Shown: one piece after another, positions 29,079-37,097 of the stretch
How the letters are laid out: the number at the start of each line of letters is the position of its first letter
Position numbering within the stretch: position 1 is the first letter of the stretch
Source: Paraburkholderia rhizosphaerae
GTDB taxonomy: Bacteria > Pseudomonadota > Gammaproteobacteria > Burkholderiales > Burkholderiaceae
Assembly (NCBI RefSeq): GCF_004366595.1
Contig: NZ_SORE01000028.1
Span: forward strand, 1 to 64,000
Length of the DNA stretch: 64,000 nt
Direction of reading: 5' to 3'
Notes under the pieces: generated by a model
Databases searched by the model: none
Told to the model about the DNA's origin: nothing
What the model saw: only the letters and a program-made list of their open reading frames with translations
Translations under genes and position numbers: made by a program

Positions 29079-29102
29079 CGTTGTTAAGTCGACTATATTA
29101 CG
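29079..29102. promoter_or_regulatory. ModE-like operator upstream of the binding-protein gene
   Basis: A 24-bp element with halves CGTAATATA and TTAACAACG (minus-strand reading) around the perfect palindrome GTCGAC. It resembles the ModE box layout CGnTATAT..GTCG...ATAACG recalled from the E. coli mod operator. It lies 15 bp before the start codon of the periplasmic binding protein and between that gene and the divergent Mop gene. A ModE-like regulator is encoded 2.6 kb away. Confidence 0.55.
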
Positions 29103-29300
29103 ATGACTGTGCGCGAAACTGCATCGAAGCTGGCGAACGAAACGTCGCGTTTTCCCTTTCCCCGCGTGATCGCTTCCCGTTAGACTCGCGTAAGCTTTGC
29201 GACCGTGCGGGCGTCGCGCAATCGAAGCGCCATTTCTCTCGAGCTTCGTGACGACCATGCCGCATCCGCTCACGATCACTTCCACGCTAAGGACAACACC

Positions 29301-29729
29301 ATGCGCACCAGCGCCCGTAACCAGTTCGCCGGTACCGTCGCCGATGTGAAGGCCGGCGCGGTCAACGACGAGATCGCGCTACGCACGCCGGACGGTCTCA
29401 ACATTGCCGCGATCATCACGCACGGCAGCGCCGCTGCGCTCGGCCTCGCCGCTGGCAAGCCAGCGTTCGCGCTGATCAAGGCGTCATCGGTGCTGGTCAT
29501 GGTCGACGCGGATGGCAGCAAGGTGTCCGCGCGCAACTGCATCGCCGGTACGGTCGCATCGGTCACCAAAGGCGCGGTCAACGCGGAAGTCGTGATCGCC
29601 GCGCAAGGCGGCGCGAAGATCGCCGCGATCATCACCAACAACAGCGTCGATCGTCTCGGTCTCGCGAACGGAAAAGCCGCTAGCGCGATCTTCAAGGCGT
29701 CGAGCGTGATCATCGGCGTCGATCGATAA
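29301..29729 (+). CDS. Di-Mop molybdopterin/molybdate-binding protein (molbindin, TOBE domains)
   Basis: Small cytoplasmic molybdate storage or homeostasis protein of 142 residues made of two Mop/TOBE domains (about 1-68 and 72-142). Each domain starts with SARN.F/IAGTV.(S/D)V..GAVN.E and ends with F.LIKASSV / A.FKASSVI, the classical Mop pattern. The ATG at 29301 has AAGGA eight bases upstream; the longer frame from 29205 has no support. It is divergent from the transporter operon and shares its promoter region with the ModE-like box. Confidence 0.92.
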   Translation: MRTSARNQFAGTVADVKAGAVNDEIALRTPDGLNIAAIITHGSAAALGLAAGKPAFALIKASSVLVMVDADGSKVSARNCIAGTVASVTKGAVNAEVVIAAQGGAKIAAIITNNSVDRLGLANGKAASAIFKASSVIIGVDR

Positions 29730-29896
29730 GCGGCTCCCTGGTGGCGGGCGGCTGACGATCGAACACGGCGCGCCGTTGTTATCCTCCGCCGCCGATATCC
29801 TGCCCGCGCCGCGGCATGTAAAACGGCTCGCGAGCATCGTCGCGCGGGTCGTCGCGCCGTAGCGCGACATCATGCCGCGCACAGCCGTCGCGACGT

Positions 29897-31078
29897 CTAG
29901 AACCGGTGCCGCAGCCCCACGCGCGTCGCCACCTGATGATTCACACCGACACCCGACGTGCCGAGCATGCCCGGCGACGTGCCGATCTGCGCCTGCACCG
30001 GCACGTTGCGCCCAGCGACCGTGTTACTGCCGGACGCGATCTGATAAACCGCGAGCAGATACACGTCGGTGCGTTTGGACAGCGCATAGTCGAGCGCGCC
30101 GGTCACCTGATGCCACTTGCCGCTCATGCGGTCGTCGAGTTGTGAATAGGTGTAGCCCAAGCCCGCCGCGAATGCCGGCGTAAAGCCATAACGCCCGCCG
30201 ATCTCATAGTTGTTCAGGCGCGAAACGTCACCGGCGAGCGGCTCGAATGTGGTGTGGGTCCAGTTGCCCCACACGAGCGCGGATCCGAACGCAACACGCG
30301 CGCCGATGCCGTAGGTTTCCAGGTCGCGCAGCCCGCCCGTGTTCACATTCGCGATGCTGACGCTAAACGGCGGCGTCGCACCGTTCGGATAGCGGATGTT
30401 CGTGTACGCGGCGCCGATGCCGAACGGCCCCTGCGCATAGTTCGCACCGAAGCTGTACGCACTCGATGCGCCCTGTTGCGTGGCGCCGCCCGCCGCGACG
30501 GTCGGCGTGCCCGCGAACGCGCCGGCCCGGTTCGAAAAACCGTACATCGCACCAAACGTGAGACCCGCGAAGTTCGCGCTGCTGAACTTGACCGCGTTGT
30601 TGATACGGCTCGCGCTCAGTTGATCGACGTCGTTGATGTGCCAGCCGTAATTGCCGGCCGGCGTCTGGCTGCCGGTCGTGTAGTTCGCACCGAGATAGTC
30701 GGTCGAAAACGAGTACTGGCGGCCGAACGCAAGCGTGCCGTAGCCGTCCTTCGACACACCCAGATACGCCTGCCGGCCAAACAGCGCACCGCCCTGTCCA
30801 ATCGTGCCGTCGGCGCTGCTGAAGCCGTTTTCGAGCACGAACACCGTCTTCAGGCCGCCGCCGAGATCTTCGGTGCCGCGCACGCCCCAGCGACTGCCGG
30901 ACGCGACGCCATCGGCGTATTTGATCAGGCTCGCGTGCCCGGTCGGCGTCGCCGAGCTCGATACGTAGCTGATCCCGGCATCGATAATGCCGTACAGCGT
31001 GACGCTGCTTTGCGCCTGCGCGACGGGCGCTGCCCCGAGACTGCCGAGTGCCGCTGCGGCGATAAAGGTCTTTTTCAC
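29897..31078 (-). CDS. General porin, Burkholderia OmpC-like family
   Basis: Outer-membrane trimeric 16-stranded porin for small hydrophilic solutes, 393 residues. It uses a GTG start at 31078 with AGAAGGA seven bases upstream. The signal peptide ends at VAQAQ (residue 23) and the mature protein starts SSVTLYGIIDAGISYVSS, the hallmark of betaproteobacterial porins. RWGVRGTEDLGGGL near 63-76 and the terminal ATRVGLRHRF, ending in the Phe needed for barrel assembly, support a full-length gene. It lies between the Mop gene and the ModE-like regulator without obvious functional link. Confidence 0.94.
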   Translation of the reverse strand: MKKTFIAAAALGSLGAAPVAQAQSSVTLYGIIDAGISYVSSSATPTGHASLIKYADGVASGSRWGVRGTEDLGGGLKTVFVLENGFSSADGTIGQGGALFGRQAYLGVSKDGYGTLAFGRQYSFSTDYLGANYTTGSQTPAGNYGWHINDVDQLSASRINNAVKFSSANFAGLTFGAMYGFSNRAGAFAGTPTVAAGGATQQGASSAYSFGANYAQGPFGIGAAYTNIRYPNGATPPFSVSIANVNTGGLRDLETYGIGARVAFGSALVWGNWTHTTFEPLAGDVSRLNNYEIGGRYGFTPAFAAGLGYTYSQLDDRMSGKWHQVTGALDYALSKRTDVYLLAVYQIASGSNTVAGRNVPVQAQIGTSPGMLGTSGVGVNHQVATRVGLRHRF

Positions 31079-31645
31079 TTAGTGATCCTTCTTTATAAGA
31101 CTGCGCGTCGTGCTGGAAGCCGTTGCGCAGTGGAGTTGCTTAAACAAAATCGACGTCTTCAATGGCCGTGACGAAACCCGGCGCGAAACAATGCGCACCG
31201 GCGACGAGGCGGTCATGAAGGGGCGAAACGATAGTGAGCGCGACGGTCACTCTCAACGCGAACGCGGCCGCGCATTCAATGCGCAGACGTCAGTGCGCGC
31301 GTGCGCGGCGCGAGCCGGCACGGCGATGATGTCCGGGCAACCCAGCGATGCAATTCGGAAAGAGAGGTTGTCGGCTTTTATCGCTCGATTCGAGCGGCCC
31401 GCGCTTAGTCCAGGGTATGGCGGCCACGCGGTGCGTTGTGTGTCCGGCAATGTATCGCGGGGTAACGTCTCAATAAAGGCTTGCAAACGATGTGTATCGT
31501 TTTACAGACAGCGCGCGCTTCGCTTACGGAAACGACTCGTCAAGCCGCACCGTATTGTGCGCGTGCAACGCGGAATGCGCGTCGTGTATCCTTTGGCTGA
31601 TATCAAATCGGCAAAAGAACGCGGTCCCCACCGCGACCAACAACG
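31079..31645. other. 567-bp intergenic region, porin to ModE-like gene
   Basis: Divergent promoter region. No supported gene is present. It contains an 18-bp dyad at 31485-31502. Open frames crossing it lack ribosome binding sites. Confidence 0.5.
31485..31502. promoter_or_regulatory. Palindrome AAACGAT-GTGT-ATCGTTT
   Basis: Perfect 7-bp arms AAACGAT (31485-31491) and ATCGTTT (31496-31502) separated by GTGT. It lies 143 bp upstream of the ModE-like gene and 407 bp upstream of the porin gene. The form fits a dimeric repressor operator; the regulator is not known. Confidence 0.45.
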
Positions 31646-32011
31646 ATGAAGACTTCGACAAGCGCGAGACCCGAGGTGCGGTTTCGCATGCGCATCCAGC
31701 AAGCCGGCACGATCGCGCTCGGTCCCGGCAAGGTTGCATTGCTGGAAGCGGTGAAGGAGCACGGCTCGATTTCGGGCGCGGCGCGCAGCATGAATATGTC
31801 CTATCGGCGCGCATGGCTGCTGATGGACGAACTGAACCGTTCGCTGAAGTCACCGGCGACGGTTGCCGAGCATGGTGGTCAAAGCGGCGGCGGCTGCGCG
31901 CTTACGCCGGTGGGCGAGGAAATCATCCGGCTCTACCGCGGTATTGAAACGCAAGCGTATGCAACGTGTGCGGACGATATTTCGGCGTTGACGCGGTTAA
32001 TCAAACGCTAA
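31646..32011 (+). CDS. ModE-like winged-helix molybdate regulator (DNA-binding domain only)
   Basis: A 121-residue protein matching the N-terminal LysR-like winged helix of ModE: LGPGKVALLEAVKEHGSISG followed by AARSMNMSYRRAWLLMDELN and then LTPVGEEII. The C-terminal di-Mop ligand domain of classical ModE is absent, so molybdate would have to be sensed by another route, possibly the separately encoded di-Mop protein at 29301. It lies beside the mod genes and the molybdenum hydroxylase. The ribosome binding site is weak; an alternative start is Met15 within MRIQQAGTIALGPG. Confidence 0.87.
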   Translation: MKTSTSARPEVRFRMRIQQAGTIALGPGKVALLEAVKEHGSISGAARSMNMSYRRAWLLMDELNRSLKSPATVAEHGGQSGGGCALTPVGEEIIRLYRGIETQAYATCADDISALTRLIKR

Positions 32012-32047
32012 GCGAACGCCTTAGCGCGGCGTGATGACGTCGGCGCG

Positions 32048-32385
32048 TCATCGGTGACGCAAGCGGAAGCGCGACACGCGTTCGGCGCGGACCAGCGCAT
32101 CGGCAGCCGCCAGTCGCGCGATCAGTTCGACAAAGCTCGCGACACTCGCGGTTCGCAACGGATAGTACGCAACCTGGCTGCGCTCGCAGACACGCTTCAA
32201 CATATTCATCGAATCGTGGTCGATGCAATCGACCGGGAACACGGCCATGTCCGCGTTCGGCAGCGCGGCCGGATCGTTGCTGAACGCCTCGGGAAATAGC
32301 GCGTCACGCGTTTCTCGAGCGTGCGCGCAGCGCGGATCGCGCGCTTCAACTCGCGCACCCGGTCGAAGTGCGCGGCGCGTGCCGC
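32048..32385 (-). pseudogene. DUF2325 family gene remnant, frameshifted and 5'-truncated
   Basis: Residues encoded at 32048-32310 (minus) read ALFPEAFSNDPAALPNAD, then AVFPVDCIDHDSMNMLKRV and TASVASFVELIARL, the C-terminal half of DUF2325 proteins. Upstream, a coiled-coil-like stretch (HFDRVRELKRAIRAARTLEKRV, split here as HFDRVRELKRAI and RAARTLEKRV) continues in a different frame, so there is a one-base shift near 32310. The 5' part is missing because the Fe-S subunit gene ends at 32390. No start codon with ribosome binding site was found. The only alternative is a very short functional ORF from 32248. Confidence 0.6.
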
Positions 32386-32389
32386 GCGG

Positions 32390-32848
32390 CTATTTGCGCG
32401 TCTGACCGCTCGCCTCGTAGATCGCCTGACGGATGCGCGGATACGTCCCGCAGCGGCACACCACCGGCGTCATCGCCTGATCGATATCCGCGGGGCCGGG
32501 CTTGTGGTTGCGCTTGAGCAGCGCGGACGCCGCCATCAGCTGCGCGCTCTGACAATAGCCGCATTGCACGACATCGAGGCGCGTCCATGCGGCTTTCAGC
32601 GCATGTCCTTCCGCGCTATCGAGTCCTTCGATCGTCGTGATCTTCGCGCCGTGCAATTGCGCAACGGGCTTCGTGCAGCAGGTCTGCGCGGCGCCATCGA
32701 TATGCACCGTGCACGCGCCGCACACGCCGACGCCGCAGCCGAACTTGGTGCCGGTCAGCTTCAGTTCGCAGCGCAACACCCACAGCAGCGGCGTCGCCGG
32801 ATCGGAGCGGATCTCGGTCTCGTGACCGTTGATGTTCAGCGACAGCAT
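32390..32848 (-). CDS. (2Fe-2S)-binding small subunit of a molybdenum hydroxylase (isoquinoline 1-oxidoreductase alpha-like)
   Basis: Electron-transfer subunit, 152 residues from the ATG at 32848. The N-terminal plant-type cluster uses Cys38, Cys43, Cys46 (FGCGVGVCGAC) and Cys58. The C-terminal helical domain holds the second cluster with Cys96, Cys99, Cys131 and Cys133 (QCGYCQ and CRCGTYPRIR). It passes electrons from the Mo cofactor subunit to an acceptor; there is no FAD subunit, as in the two-subunit IorAB class. It follows the large subunit gene by 100 bp. The extended frame upstream (to 32956) is rejected as Arg-rich. Confidence 0.9.
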   Translation of the reverse strand: MLSLNINGHETEIRSDPATPLLWVLRCELKLTGTKFGCGVGVCGACTVHIDGAAQTCCTKPVAQLHGAKITTIEGLDSAEGHALKAAWTRLDVVQCGYCQSAQLMAASALLKRNHKPGPADIDQAMTPVVCRCGTYPRIRQAIYEASGQTRK

Positions 32849-32948
32849 GGACGTCTCCCGTGCCCGCCAACGCGGGCTGAAAAGCGCGCGTGCGGCGCGC
32901 CGCCTGGTAACACTGCCGCGTGATCCACCGCGCGCGTTCGTGTTTCGC

Positions 32949-35255
32949 TCATGCAAGCTTGAGCGGCAGCGTCCGTATCCGCCGGCCGGTCAGCGCAAAA
33001 ATCGCATTCGCAACCGCCGGCGCGACGGGCGGCGTCGCCGCCTCGCCGACGCCTTGCGGATGCTCGCGGCTCGACATGATCTCGGTCTTGATGCGCGGGC
33101 ATTGCTCCATCCGCACGACCGGATAATCGGTAAAGTACTGCTGCTTCACGCTACCGCCATCGAGCGTGATCTCCTCATACAGCGCAGCGGACAGGCCAAA
33201 CACAATCGCGCCTTCCAGTTGCTGCGCGATCAGGTTCGGGTTCACCGGCGTGCCGCAATCGATCACGCAGACCACCCGGTTCACATGGATTGTCCGGTCC
33301 TTGTTTGCCTCCACCGACACCTCGACCACCTGGCCGACGATGCTGCCGAAGGCCTCATGCAACGCGATCCCGCGCGCCTGCGCGAGGCCGCGCTGGTCGT
33401 TATCGAGCGGCGTATGCCAGCCCGCAAGCTGCGCCACGCGGCGCAGCACGGCAAGATGCCGCGGATGATGCGCGAGCATCGCCGCGCGAAATGCGACCGG
33501 ATCGTTACGCGCGGCCGCCGCGAGTTCGTCGATGAAACTCTCGACAAAGAACGCCTGATGCGAATGGCCGACCGAACGCCAGAAGCCGACCGGCACCGGC
33601 AGCGTGACAGGCTTGTGTCCGATGCGCACGTTCGGCCATTCATACGGCTGATCGAATGCGCCTTCGTCGTTGGTCTTGTCGAACGCGCGCCCGAGATTCG
33701 CGGCAAACGACGGCACGCCATAGTTGCGCGCGACCCAGCTGGTGACGAGCGACTGGCTCGCCGATGTGTTGCGCCACGCGATCACCGCACCCGCATCGTT
33801 CAGGCCCGCGCTGAAACGCGACACGCACGCAGGCCGGTAGAAGTCGTGCATCATGTCCTGGGGACGCGTCCAGATGGTCTGTACCGGCGTGCCGCGCACC
33901 TTGTTCGCGATCGCGACCGCCTGCGCGATGTAATCCATCTCGAGCCGCCGCCCGAATGCGCCGCCGATCAGATGCTGGCGCACGTCGACTTTATCGTCGG
34001 GAAGATTGAGCAGCTGCGCGGTAATGCGGCGCGCGACATCCGGCACTTGCGTCGCGGCCCAGACGATCGCCGATCCGTCGTTCACCTGCGCGGTGCAGTT
34101 GATCGGCTCGAGCGCCGCGTGCGCGAGATACGGCACGCGATATTCGGCCTTCACGACCCGTGCGGCAATGCCGAGCGCCGCATCCGCGTCGCCGCGCGAA
34201 TACCACGTGTGGCCGGCGCTATCGTCGAGCGCGTCGGCGAGGCGTTGCAGCACATCGGTGCTCGACACGCGCGCGTCGTCGTCGATATGCCATTCGCACG
34301 TCACCCTGTCGGCGGCCTGCATCGCGGCGAACGCGTTGTCGGCGATCACCGCGACACCGCCCGTGCCACCGTGAAATGGCGGCACCACGAACACGCTGCG
34401 CACGCCCGGTTGGGACGCTGCGTCCGCGCCGTCGAAATGCGCGACTGAGCCGCCCGGCACCGGACACATCGCGACATTCGCGTACAGCAGGCCGTCCGGC
34501 GTCGCGTCGATGCCGAAGCGCGCGGAGCCATCGAGCTTCGACGCCGCTTCGATACGCAACAGCGGTTTGCCGATCAGCCTGAACGCCGCCGGGTCTTTCA
34601 GCTCGACCTTGCGCGGCAAAGGCTGATGCGCGGCAAGCGCGGCGAGCTCGCCATACGTTGCGCTGCGCGTCGCACCCGACACGGGCCCGTCGAACACGCG
34701 GCCCGCTTCGGTATGGCATTGCTCGAGCGGCACCCCCCACTGCGTCGCGGCGGCCTCGATCAGCATCGCGCGCGCGGTGGCGCCGGCTTCGCGCATCGGC
34801 AGCCACGCATCGTTCAGTGACGTCGAACCGCCTGTCATCATCGCGCCGACCTCGCGCGCGCCCTTGCGCGCGAGCCACGCGGCGAGCCCCTTGAGCATGC
34901 CGTCGTCATCGGGACGAAACGGCAGATTGCCGGACACGCTTTCGACGTTGTTATAAATCCGGTCGACCGGCGCGGACTCGACGCCGACCCGCGACCAGTC
35001 CGCATCCAGTTCTTCAGCGACCAGCATCGCGAGGCCGGTGTGCACGCCCTGCCCCATCTCCGCGCGGCAGACCATCACCGTGACGCGGTTGTCGGCGGCG
35101 ATCTTGACCCAGCCGTTCAGCGCGCTCTGTTGCGGCTGCACGCCAAGCGGCTGCGACGGCATCAACCGCTGGCGCGGCGGCAGCGCGGACCAGCCGACCA
35201 CCAGCGCGCCGAGCGCCGCGGCCCCGCCGACGAGAAAGGTTCTACGCTTGACCAT
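32949..35255 (-). CDS. Molybdopterin-binding large subunit of an aldehyde/aromatic hydroxylase (isoquinoline 1-oxidoreductase beta-like), Tat-exported
   Basis: Catalytic subunit of 768 residues in the xanthine dehydrogenase family. The N-terminus KRRTFLVGGAAALG is a twin-arginine signal, pointing to a periplasmic enzyme. CRAEMGQGVHTGLAMLVAEE near 62-82, the GGAFGRR loop and the C-terminal QGVGEAATPPVAPAVAN with the catalytic Glu are typical of IorB-type subunits. Substrates in the family include aldehydes and N-heterocycles; the true one is unknown. It is the first gene of a two-gene operon and depends on Mo cofactor, consistent with the adjacent mod genes. The small-subunit gene comes second, the reverse of the common order. 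Confidence 0.9.
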   Translation of the reverse strand: MVKRRTFLVGGAAALGALVVGWSALPPRQRLMPSQPLGVQPQQSALNGWVKIAADNRVTVMVCRAEMGQGVHTGLAMLVAEELDADWSRVGVESAPVDRIYNNVESVSGNLPFRPDDDGMLKGLAAWLARKGAREVGAMMTGGSTSLNDAWLPMREAGATARAMLIEAAATQWGVPLEQCHTEAGRVFDGPVSGATRSATYGELAALAAHQPLPRKVELKDPAAFRLIGKPLLRIEAASKLDGSARFGIDATPDGLLYANVAMCPVPGGSVAHFDGADAASQPGVRSVFVVPPFHGGTGGVAVIADNAFAAMQAADRVTCEWHIDDDARVSSTDVLQRLADALDDSAGHTWYSRGDADAALGIAARVVKAEYRVPYLAHAALEPINCTAQVNDGSAIVWAATQVPDVARRITAQLLNLPDDKVDVRQHLIGGAFGRRLEMDYIAQAVAIANKVRGTPVQTIWTRPQDMMHDFYRPACVSRFSAGLNDAGAVIAWRNTSASQSLVTSWVARNYGVPSFAANLGRAFDKTNDEGAFDQPYEWPNVRIGHKPVTLPVPVGFWRSVGHSHQAFFVESFIDELAAAARNDPVAFRAAMLAHHPRHLAVLRRVAQLAGWHTPLDNDQRGLAQARGIALHEAFGSIVGQVVEVSVEANKDRTIHVNRVVCVIDCGTPVNPNLIAQQLEGAIVFGLSAALYEEITLDGGSVKQQYFTDYPVVRMEQCPRIKTEIMSSREHPQGVGEAATPPVAPAVANAIFALTGRRIRTLPLKLA

Positions 35256-35585
35256 GGCACGCTTCGAAGCGGGTTATTGAAAATTGGATACGTCGATCGC
35301 CACGGCCCGCCTGGGCCTTGACCGGCACCGTGAGCGACGGTGCGCGGACATCAGTAAAACGCGCAAGCGCGGGGTTGAATGAAACCGGAACCGGTTGCCC
35401 GGCATCCGTGCGACCACGTGGTGCGCTTCAAGCATATTAGTCCGCGCAGTCGCAAGTTGTGCACGCCCGTGCGGGCATACCCCGATGGGCGGCGGTCGCT
35501 GCAGCGCGTCGACGATGCGTGAAGGGTCGTCTATCGGGAACGCAATTCGCTAGCTCTGAGCTTCGTCACGCACGGAGAAAACACG
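35256..35585. other. 330-bp region upstream of the hydroxylase operon
   Basis: Probably contains the leftward promoter of the hydroxylase operon and the former promoter of mscL. No gene, repeat array or RNA is recognised apart from a short palindrome ACCGGAACCGGT near 35383. Confidence 0.45.
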
Positions 35586-35743
35586 ATGGCGAGCGTCCTG
35601 CAGGAGTTCAAGCAGTTTGCGATCAAAGGCAATGTGATGGATCTGGCGGTCGGCGTGATCATCGGCGGCGCGTTTTCGACGATCGCGTGTTGCTGCTGCG
35701 CGAGATTCGCGATCAGTTGAAGGATCGGAGGACGCGGGGTTGA
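35586..35743 (+). pseudogene. mscL: mscL remnant with internal deletion and frameshift
   Basis: The first 33 codons encode MASVLQEFKQFAIKGNVMD then LAVGVIIGGAFSTIA, the N-terminal helix and first half of TM1 of the large mechanosensitive channel. At about 35686 the frame changes: the next bases, read in the +2 frame, give VLLLREIRDQLKDRRTRG and stop, the typical MscL C-terminal helix. The central ~90-100 residues (rest of TM1, periplasmic loop, TM2) are missing. In the start frame translation ends at 35720 after 44 residues with a Cys run that is not MscL. An intact MscL has about 140-150 residues. Confidence 0.82.
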
Positions 35744-35862
35744 TCCAGGGATACGGAAGCGTGACACCATCGCGCCGCGAATCTCAGGAACGCCAGATGC
35801 TTTAACAACGACGCACACTGCACAGCAACACACCGCGGAGCGCCGCACCAAGGAGACTGCCC

Positions 35863-36030
35863 ATGCTAACGCACCACGCATCCGATCCCGCATCGGACCC
35901 GCCGATTCCCGATCAACCGTCGATTCCGTCCAACCCCACGCCAGACAAACCGGACGATGTGCCCGATGTCGGCATCCCCGAACCGGAGCCGGACAACGCG
36001 CCGCCGGAGACCGGTCAGCGCGGTGCATAA
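35863..36030 (+). CDS. Small Pro/Asp-rich protein, unknown function
   Basis: A 55-residue ORF with ATG at 35863 and a good AAGGAGA seven bases upstream, which supports translation. The product is low-complexity, with about 15 prolines and many Asp/Glu (DPPIPDQPSIPSNPTPDKP). It has no signal peptide, no hydrophobic segment and no recognised domain. A similar Pro/Asp-rich small ORF occurs at 49501-49728. It is preceded by the decayed mscL. Confidence 0.55.
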   Translation: MLTHHASDPASDPPIPDQPSIPSNPTPDKPDDVPDVGIPEPEPDNAPPETGQRGA

Positions 36031-36447
36031 CGGCTGATGGTCGAGAAGCCGTTGTGCACTGCGATGCCGACCGCGTTTTCCCTTAAAGCCTATTACCCTG
36101 GCGACGCCAATTGATTTTTTAAGCTAGCGCCTGCTTTATTGGCCTAGTTAGATGCATGGCACATTCCGAAGACCAATGAAAGATAACTAACCCAGCTTCG
36201 CGATGCCGAACCCATTCGCGCCCGCATCGCCCGTCCGCCCGCCCGAACTCGCAGTCGGTCCGGATGCGGTACGCCGCATCGATGCGTTCGCGCGTTTCAA
36301 TCTGTCCGTCCCGTCGAGAGTCGAGTCGCCCGGCAGCTCGGCTATCGCGTCGCGCGTGGTGGCCGGCCGTCATGAACGACATGAACGGCCACCCAGGCCC
36401 GCGCGATTCGCTTCGCCCTCTCCCCGTCATTCGAACCATCACCTTTC
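36031..36447. other. 417-bp region before the ddp-like operon
   Basis: Presumed promoter region of the ddpX-led operon. The stretch 36080-36200 is less GC-rich. No regulator gene, terminator or supported ORF is seen; an 82-codon ORF from 36203 has no ribosome binding site. Confidence 0.45.
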
Positions 36448-37026
36448 ATGACCGAACCGTTAACGCCCCAGCCACGCCTGATTCCCATCACGCGCGATAC
36501 CCACGATGTCGATATCGAACTCGCTTACGCGACCGGGCACAATCTGACCGGCAAGCCGATCTACCGGCACGCGCACTGCCTGCTGCTGGAACCGGCCGAA
36601 GCGGCGCTGCGCACCGCGATTGCGATCGCGCGCGAAAGCGGCCTGAAACTGCGCATCTTCGACGCATATCGACCGCCGCAGGCGCAACAGGTGTTGTGGG
36701 ACTTTCTGCCCGATCCGACCTATATCGCCGACTTGAAGCGCGGCTCGAACCACAGCCGCGGCGCGGCCGTCGACCTGACGCTGATCGATATGACCGGCGC
36801 GCCGCTCGATATGGGCACTGGCTTCGATGCGATGACCATCGAATCCGAGCACTTTCATCCAGGGCTACCGCAGCCTGTGCAGCGCAACCGGCTGATGCTG
36901 CTCGGCGTGATGCATGCCGCAGGCTTCACGCATATCAGGAGCGAATGGTGGCATTACGAGTTGCCCGGCGCGCTTGCGCTGCCGCTGATCGACAACGCGG
37001 ACAGCGGCCCATTGCGGCTCATGTAG
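36448..37026 (+). CDS. ddpX: D-alanyl-D-alanine dipeptidase (VanX/DdpX family)
   Basis: Zinc dipeptidase that splits D-Ala-D-Ala, 192 residues. The zinc ligands fit the family: His102 and Asp109 in HSRGAAVD and His169 in EWWHYE, with catalytic Glu166 and transition-state Arg75 in DAYRPP. There is no signal peptide, so it acts in the cytoplasm. It is followed by a complete dipeptide ABC importer in the same order as E. coli ddpXABCDF, suggesting scavenging of D-Ala-D-Ala from peptidoglycan turnover as carbon and nitrogen source. No vanH/vanA genes are nearby, so glycopeptide resistance is not implied. Confidence 0.92.
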   Translation: MTEPLTPQPRLIPITRDTHDVDIELAYATGHNLTGKPIYRHAHCLLLEPAEAALRTAIAIARESGLKLRIFDAYRPPQAQQVLWDFLPDPTYIADLKRGSNHSRGAAVDLTLIDMTGAPLDMGTGFDAMTIESEHFHPGLPQPVQRNRLMLLGVMHAAGFTHIRSEWWHYELPGALALPLIDNADSGPLRLM

Positions 37027-37097
37027 GCACGGCAGCATCGACCGCGCGCGGTTCAACAATTCCAGAAGGACGTTACAACTTTTCAGGGGGCACAAGA

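Noticed and set aside
32829..34448. A 539-codon plus-strand frame over the molybdenum hydroxylase
   Set aside because: Antisense shadow of a high-GC gene; the minus frame contains the complete catalytic and Tat motifs.
36203..36451. An 82-codon frame before ddpX
   Set aside because: No ribosome binding site, no recognisable domain, and it overlaps the ddpX start.
36264..37097. Upstream extension that would give an 813-residue binding protein
   Set aside because: It runs through ddpX in the wrong frame and hides the clear signal peptide and ribosome binding site at 37098.
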